Shown here: positions 59,871 to 64,000 of the stretch, in pieces
Numbering within the stretch: position 1 is the first letter of the stretch
How the letters are laid out: every line of letters begins with the position of its first letter
NCBI RefSeq assembly: GCF_001078705.1
Contig: NZ_CDMW01000001.1
Coordinates: forward strand, 191,106 to 255,105
Source: Streptococcus sanguinis
GTDB taxonomy: Bacteria; Bacillota; Bacilli; Lactobacillales; Streptococcaceae
DNA length: 64,000 nt
Reading direction: 5' to 3'
Notes under the pieces: model-generated
Told to the model about the DNA's origin: nothing
Database searches by the model: none
What the model saw: only the letters and a program-made list of their open reading frames with translations
Program-made: the position numbers and the translations under genes

Positions 59871-59899
59871 ATTATAGCAGACTTTTTTTACCTTGTAAA
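59871..59899 (-). promoter_or_regulatory. Promoter of gdhA
   Basis: On the minus strand TTTACA (59899-59894) and TATAAT (59876-59871) are 17 bp apart. The leader to the ATG is about 120 nt. Confidence 0.8.
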
Positions 59900-60034
59900 G
59901 AAAAAAGTTGAATTTTCTAAAAATTTCCACAATTTGTTTTCTGAAATATTTCAGAAAGCCGACTGATCGAACTGGATGTTTTCCGAACATTAGTCAGGAA
60001 TTGCCGGTTTAAAAAACGAAAAAGTGGAGTTTGG

Positions 60035-60043
60035 TGATATAAT
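60035..60043 (+). promoter_or_regulatory. Extended -10 promoter of pyrDA
   Basis: TGA precedes TATAAT (60038-60043), an extended -10, 53 bp before the ATG. The rest of the 59900-60034 interval shows no gene. Confidence 0.6.
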
Positions 60044-60096
60044 AGAGGAAATGAGCTAAAGGCACTCGCCTTCAGAAGAAAAAGGAGCGTTTTACT

Positions 60097-61035
60097 ATGG
60101 TTTCGATATCTACACAGATTGCTGGTTTTGCATTTGACAACTGCCTGATGAATGCAGCTGGGGTTGCCTGTATGACAAAAGAGGAACTGACGGAAGTCAA
60201 AGATTCTGCTGCAGGAACCTTTGTGACAAAGACGGCGACGCTCGACTTTCGTCAGGGGAACCCAGAACCGCGCTATCAGGATGTTCCGCTGGGGTCTATC
60301 AACTCCATGGGTCTGCCAAACAATGGCTTAGACTACTATCTTGACTATCTGCTGGAACTCCAGGAAAGTGAACCAAATCGCACTTTCTTCCTCTCTTTGG
60401 TCGGTATGTCGCCAGAAGAAACCCACGCCATTCTCCAAAAAGTGCAGGCAAGTGGTTTTAGAGGCATTACTGAGCTCAATCTCTCCTGCCCCAATGTCCC
60501 TGGCAAGCCACAGATTGCTTATGACTTTGAAACGACGGAAAAGATCTTGTCAGAAGTTTTTGCTTATTTCACCAAGCCGCTGGGTATCAAGCTGCCTCCT
60601 TATTTTGACATCGTGCATTTTGATCAAGCCGCTGCGATTTTTAACAAATATTCGCTCAAGTTTGTCAATTGTGTAAACTCAATCGGAAACGGTCTTTATA
60701 TAGAAGATGAGTCAGTGGTCATTCGTCCCAAAAATGGTTTTGGAGGTATCGGAGGTCAGTATATCAAGCCGACTGCTCTGGCCAATGTCCATGCCTTTTA
60801 CCAACGCCTGAAACCGGAAATCCAAATCATTGGTACTGGTGGTGTCCTGACAGGGCGTGATGCCTTTGAGCATATCCTCTGTGGAGCCAGTATGGTGCAG
60901 GTAGGAACAACCCTTCATAAAGAAGGAGTGGCAGCTTTCGAACGCATCACCTCAGAACTCAAGGCTATTATGGAAGAAAAAGGCTATGAAAGTCTGAAAG
61001 ATTTCCGAGGAAAATTGAAGTATATTGAGGAGTAA
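60097..61035 (+). CDS. pyrDA: Dihydroorotate dehydrogenase A (fumarate-dependent)
   Basis: A 312-residue class 1A enzyme of pyrimidine synthesis; it oxidises dihydroorotate with FMN and uses fumarate as acceptor. The loop [18 protein letters not shown] holds the catalytic cysteine, and [20 protein letters not shown] and [20 protein letters not shown] bind FMN. Length and motifs separate it from class 1B (PyrDB/PyrK). AAAAGGAG precedes the ATG. It is monocistronic with a strong terminator. Confidence 0.95.
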   Translation: MVSISTQIAGFAFDNCLMNAAGVACMTKEELTEVKDSAAGTFVTKTATLDFRQGNPEPRYQDVPLGSINSMGLPNNGLDYYLDYLLELQESEPNRTFFLSLVGMSPEETHAILQKVQASGFRGITELNLSCPNVPGKPQIAYDFETTEKILSEVFAYFTKPLGIKLPPYFDIVHFDQAAAIFNKYSLKFVNCVNSIGNGLYIEDESVVIRPKNGFGGIGGQYIKPTALANVHAFYQRLKPEIQIIGTGGVLTGRDAFEHILCGASMVQVGTTLHKEGVAAFERITSELKAIMEEKGYESLKDFRGKLKYIEE

Positions 61036-61053
61036 TTAAAATACGACTGTTTC

Positions 61054-61090
61054 AGATTGAAGAAAGATGTATCTTTCTTCAATCTTTTTT
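61054..61090 (+). terminator. Terminator after pyrDA
   Basis: AGATTGAAGAAAGAT pairs perfectly with ATCTTTCTTCAATCT around GT and is followed by T5. Confidence 0.92.
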
Positions 61091-61204
61091 GAAAGCGATG
61101 ATAATATCTGAGAACTACTGACCTCCACCATTTAAAGGATATCCTAAAACTGTGTTATACTACAAATAAAATAAATTGATAAGATATTTGAAGGGGAAAT
61201 TACG

Positions 61205-61594
61205 ATGAATAAAATATTCTTATGGAGTGGGCTCAGTATTCTAATAGTTACGGGACTGATTATCATAGGATTTAGTATGTATCAAAACCAGAAGAAGCAA
61301 AAGATGATACGCATTGCGACTAGTAGAGAAGCAAGAAAGGTTTATGAAGAACATATGAGAGCGAATGATCCTAATGCTCTAACAAGAGAAGGAGTTATTC
61401 AATCTTATGAAATTGATACTGAGACATTAGAATACAATCCGACGGGAGGCCTGATGGTTCGATTGTATTTTAATAACAATAAAGAATTAGACTTTCATTT
61501 TGGATTGATAAAAAATGACAATGGGGACTATGAAACATATGGCTATACCGTATCACCTAAATTATCAGCTTTGTTAAAGGAAAACGTTAAATGA
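61205..61594 (+). CDS. DUF1310-like membrane-anchored protein
   Basis: A 129-residue protein with one N-terminal membrane segment (about residues 5-26), a basic stretch, then an exported domain. EGVIQSYEIDTETLEYNPTG and GYTVSPKLSALL are the kind of sequence seen in the streptococcal DUF1310 family, of unknown function and often found in tandem. AAGGGGAAATTACG precedes the ATG. A TGTGTTATACT extended -10 lies near 61150. Confidence 0.7.
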   Translation: MNKIFLWSGLSILIVTGLIIIGFSMYQNQKKQKMIRIATSREARKVYEEHMRANDPNALTREGVIQSYEIDTETLEYNPTGGLMVRLYFNNNKELDFHFGLIKNDNGDYETYGYTVSPKLSALLKENVK

Positions 61595-61760
61595 GAAAAA
61601 AATATGTGAATGAATAAAATCTGCAGACGGTTATGATTGAAGATAACGATAATTCTCTTAATGGTGAAGTAAAAGATTAATATGGCTAAAAAAGTGAAGC
61701 AAGTTGCCGGCGAGCAAAAAAATAAATATGATGAGGTTCTGCCTGTATAATAGTAGTTAC
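61591..61760 (+). pseudogene. Relic open frames behind the DUF1310-like gene
   Basis: Directly after the stop codon the sequence contains short coding-like pieces: one reading MIEDNDNSLNGEVKD, and one from ATG at 61682 reading MAKKVKQVAGEQKNKYDEV and stopping after 22 codons. The latter looks like the start of a small streptococcal membrane-protein gene that has lost the rest. The call is weak because no intact relative is present in the window. Confidence 0.3.
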
Positions 61761-61849
61761 AGTCAGTAGCAGAAATCATTTTTGAGTTGAATCACTATAA
61801 AATTTACTCCTTTTATGAGAAAATAGACGCAAAGAAATGAGGTGTTTTT

Positions 61850-62785
61850 ATGGCAGAAATTTATTTAGCAGGTGGGTGCTTCTGGGGCTTGGAAGAGTAC
61901 TTCTCCCGCATTGAGGGTGTGGAGCAAACGACAGTGGGCTATGCCAATGGGCAGGTGGAATCAACCAACTACCAGCTGATTCACCAGACGGACCATGCAG
62001 AAACAGTTCATCTAATCTATGATGAAGAGCGGGTCAGCCTGCGGGAAATCCTGCTCTATTATTTCCGAGTCATTGATCCTCTGTCGGTCAATAAGCAGGG
62101 AAATGATGTGGGGCGTCAGTATCGGACGGGCGTTTACTATACGGATCAAGCCGATAAGGCGGTCATTGAGCAGGTCTTTGCTGAGCAGGAAAAGCAGCTG
62201 GGACAAAAGATTGCTGTTGAGCTAGAGCCTTTGCGCCACTATGTCCTAGCTGAGGACTATCATCAGGATTATCTCAAGAAAAATCCCGGTGGCTACTGTC
62301 ATATCAATGTCAATGATGCCTATCAGCCCTTGGTCGATCCTGGCCAATATGAGAAACCTACAAATGCGGAACTAAAAGAGCAGCTGTCGGAAGAGCAGTA
62401 CCAAGTGACCCAGAACAGTGCGACAGAGCGCCCTTTCCAGAATGCTTACAATGCCACTTTTGAAGAAGGAATTTATGTCGATGTGACGACTGGTGAGCCT
62501 CTCTTTTTTGCTGGAGACAAGTTTGAGTCTGGTTGCGGCTGGCCTAGCTTTAGCCGACCCATTGCCAGAGAAGTTCTGCGATACTATGAAGACAAGAGTC
62601 ATGGCATGGAGCGGATCGAAGTGCGCAGCCGTTCTGGCAATGCCCATCTGGGCCATGTCTTCACTGACGGTCCAGAAGCAGCAGGCGGCTTGCGCTACTG
62701 TATCAACTCAGCAGCTCTGCGATTTATCCCAAAAGAAAAAATGAAGGCAGAAGGATACGGCTATCTGCTGACCTTCATGCAGTAA
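61850..62785 (+). CDS. msrAB: Fused peptide methionine sulfoxide reductase MsrA/MsrB
   Basis: A 311-residue bifunctional repair enzyme. The MsrA domain (about 1-160) has the catalytic cysteine Cys10 in [11 protein letters not shown]. The MsrB domain (about 170-311) has [31 protein letters not shown] and the catalytic cysteine in [12 protein letters not shown]. It reduces both S and R forms of oxidised methionine. No signal peptide is present, so it is the cytoplasmic type. ATGAGGTGTT precedes the ATG. Confidence 0.96.
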   Translation: MAEIYLAGGCFWGLEEYFSRIEGVEQTTVGYANGQVESTNYQLIHQTDHAETVHLIYDEERVSLREILLYYFRVIDPLSVNKQGNDVGRQYRTGVYYTDQADKAVIEQVFAEQEKQLGQKIAVELEPLRHYVLAEDYHQDYLKKNPGGYCHINVNDAYQPLVDPGQYEKPTNAELKEQLSEEQYQVTQNSATERPFQNAYNATFEEGIYVDVTTGEPLFFAGDKFESGCGWPSFSRPIAREVLRYYEDKSHGMERIEVRSRSGNAHLGHVFTDGPEAAGGLRYCINSAALRFIPKEKMKAEGYGYLLTFMQ

Positions 62786-62843
62786 AAGGGCATAAAATCA
62801 ACTCAAATGCTTCAATCAGTCATATATTTTTTTTATCACGGCG

Positions 62844-62856
62844 ATAAATTATTTAT
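62844..62856. promoter_or_regulatory. Candidate LysR-type operator upstream of metQ
   Basis: ATAAAT-T-ATTTAT is a perfect 13-bp dyad about 90 bp before the start codon. Dyads of this A/T-rich kind are bound by LysR-type regulators of sulfur amino acid genes in streptococci. Assignment to a particular regulator is inference. Confidence 0.4.
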
Positions 62857-62946
62857 ATAAGCCAAGTCTCCTTTAACATGGTAAAATGAGAAGTAATCTT
62901 ATAAAATAGAAGATTTAGAATTTTATCCATTAAAGGAGAATAAATG

Positions 62947-63816
62947 ATGAATTTGAAAAAAATCTTTTCAGTCGGCTTAGTCGGCCTTGCAGCCTTGGGT
63001 TTGGCAGCTTGCGGAGGCTCTTCTAGTAAGGAGAGCAAATCAGCAGACGGACCTGTAACCGTCAAGGTTGGGGTAATGAGCCTGAGTGATACAGAAGAAG
63101 CGCGCTGGAACAAGGTTCAAGAGATTCTTGACAAAGAAAATGCAGGCGTTAAATTAGAGTATACACAGTTTACCGACTACTCTCAGCCTAACCAAGCTCT
63201 GCTTGACGGTGATGTGGATATCAACGCTTTCCAACATTACAACTTCCTTGAAAACTGGAACAAAGAGAAGGGAGCAGACCTTGTGTCTGTTGCGGATACC
63301 TATATCGCTCCTATTCGTCTCTACTCTGGTACAAAGGACGGCAAAAATAAATATACAGATGTGAAAGACATCCCAGAAAATGGTACAATTGCTGTTCCAA
63401 ATGATGCGACAAACGAGAGCCGCGCTCTTTATCTTCTTGAATCAGCTGGCTTGATCAAGCTTGATGTTAAAGGTAAGGAACTTGCGACTGTTGCCAACAT
63501 CAAAGAAAACAAGAAGAATCTGACAATTTCTGAGTTGGATGCTTCTCAAACGCCAGCTTCTCTGACTTCAGCAGATGCTGCAGTTGTCAATAATACTTTC
63601 GTCCGCGAAGCAGGTATTGACTACAAGAAGGCCCTCTTCAAAGAAGAAGCCAATGAAAACTCAAAACAATGGTATAACCTGATTGCAGCGAAACCAGATT
63701 GGAAGAAATCAGACAAGGCTGACGCAATTGAAAAAATTATCAAGGCTTACCACACTGATGAAGTGAAAAAAGTTATTGAAGAATCATCAGATGGTATGGA
63801 TCAGCCAGTTTGGTAA
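62947..63816 (+). CDS. metQ: MetQ-type methionine-binding lipoprotein of an ABC importer
   Basis: A 289-residue NlpA/MetQ lipoprotein. The lipobox is LAAC with Cys22 lipidated. The mature part shows VKVGVMSLSDTEEARWNKVQ, a polar region with NAFQHYNFLENWN, and later TIAVPNDATNESRALYLL, all typical of methionine-binding proteins. Two ATGs stand at 62944 and 62947 after AAAGGAG. The ABC ATPase and permease genes (metN, metP) are expected downstream, outside the window. Confidence 0.92.
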   Translation: MNLKKIFSVGLVGLAALGLAACGGSSSKESKSADGPVTVKVGVMSLSDTEEARWNKVQEILDKENAGVKLEYTQFTDYSQPNQALLDGDVDINAFQHYNFLENWNKEKGADLVSVADTYIAPIRLYSGTKDGKNKYTDVKDIPENGTIAVPNDATNESRALYLLESAGLIKLDVKGKELATVANIKENKKNLTISELDASQTPASLTSADAAVVNNTFVREAGIDYKKALFKEEANENSKQWYNLIAAKPDWKKSDKADAIEKIIKAYHTDEVKKVIEESSDGMDQPVW

Positions 63817-63864
63817 TTTTTTTCCAGCAGAAGGTCATTGTATTGAATAAATGAAATGATTAAG

Positions 63865-63894
63865 AAGGGCGGAGATTAGCTTCTCCAGCCCTTT
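63865..63894 (+). terminator. Hairpin after metQ
   Basis: AAGGGCGGAGA pairs with TTCTCCAGCCCTTT around TTAGC. The T tract is weak, so partial readthrough to downstream transporter genes is possible. The last 100 bp of the window show nothing else. Confidence 0.65.
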
Positions 63895-64000
63895 ATCTGC
63901 TATTATGGTCATTTAGTTTGAACAGTATCTGGCTTTGGGTTAAGTCGGTAAAGATTGCGGCTTATGGCATCACATTTCCCTAGTCAAGTGACAGACGGAA

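Overview
The window looks like chromosomal core genome of a sanguinis-group oral streptococcus, most likely Streptococcus sanguinis with S. gordonii as the alternative. The evidence is an antigen I/II (Ssp/SpaP-type) sortase-anchored adhesin, a glnR-glnA pair, mevalonate-pathway isoprenoid genes, pyruvate formate-lyase, fumarate-type PyrD, the rnhC/zapA/cvpA/mutS2 neighbourhood, moderate GC, and AAGGAGG-type ribosome sites throughout. No rRNA, tRNA, CRISPR array or prophage was seen. Most genes are housekeeping genes; accessory signals are few and small.

Region by region. 1-3.5 kb: the 3' part of an antigen I/II adhesin and a secreted LysM-CHAP wall hydrolase. 3.7-6.1 kb: an aromatic-acid-exporter-like membrane protein, then glnR-glnA under a consensus GlnR operator. 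6.1-8.4 kb: a GNAT enzyme, a tandem pair of unknown membrane-anchored exoproteins, and an AlkC-like DNA repair protein. 8.4-13.8 kb: rpoY-rnjA (minus strand) diverging from tsaB-rimI-tsaD-azlC-azlD. 13.9-20.4 kb: a methyltransferase, a TipA-like MerR regulator with its own operator and an internal start, a flavoprotein, the chromosome-segregation factor rocS, a membrane-bound glycerophosphodiesterase, a YbaB-family protein and a small lipoprotein. 20.5-25.7 kb: pepX diverging from a glycerol aquaporin, then cppA and a serine hydrolase. 25.8-32.1 kb: the mevalonate pathway as two converging operons, mvaK1-mvaD-mvaK2-fni and mvaS-mvaA. 32.2-37.4 kb: a two-gene threonine/serine exporter, pflB with a CcpA-like site, and dinB.

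37.5-41.5 kb is the most accessory-looking stretch: an intact IS30-family element, a decayed exported-protein gene, two tandem CPBP-family membrane proteases and a TetR regulator. 41.6-51.5 kb returns to core genes: recD2, lepB and rnhC on the minus strand; zapA, cvpA, mutS2, a GNAT enzyme, a C69 dipeptidase and trxA on the plus strand. 51.6-53.2 kb carries a glycine riboswitch with an intrinsic terminator ahead of an alanine/glycine:sodium symporter. 53.3-57.7 kb: sstT, an MscS-family channel, a DUF4352-like protein, a DUF2268-type metalloprotease and a small protein ending in E-K-L-D-I. 57.7-59.7 kb: gdhA, an acetyltransferase gene, and a second diverged copy of the gdhA 3' end, which together look like an insertion scar. 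The gdhA promoter also carries a consensus GlnR box, so glnRA and gdhA are probably one nitrogen regulon. 60-64 kb: pyrDA, a DUF1310-like protein with relic sequence after it, fused msrAB, and a MetQ-type methionine-binding lipoprotein.

No clearly new multi-gene system was found. The best leads are the TipA-like gene with two apparent translation starts, the duplicated exoprotein pair, the gdhA-acetyltransferase-gdhA' arrangement, and the IS30/relic/CPBP/TetR segment, which may be a remodelled peptide-processing or immunity locus.
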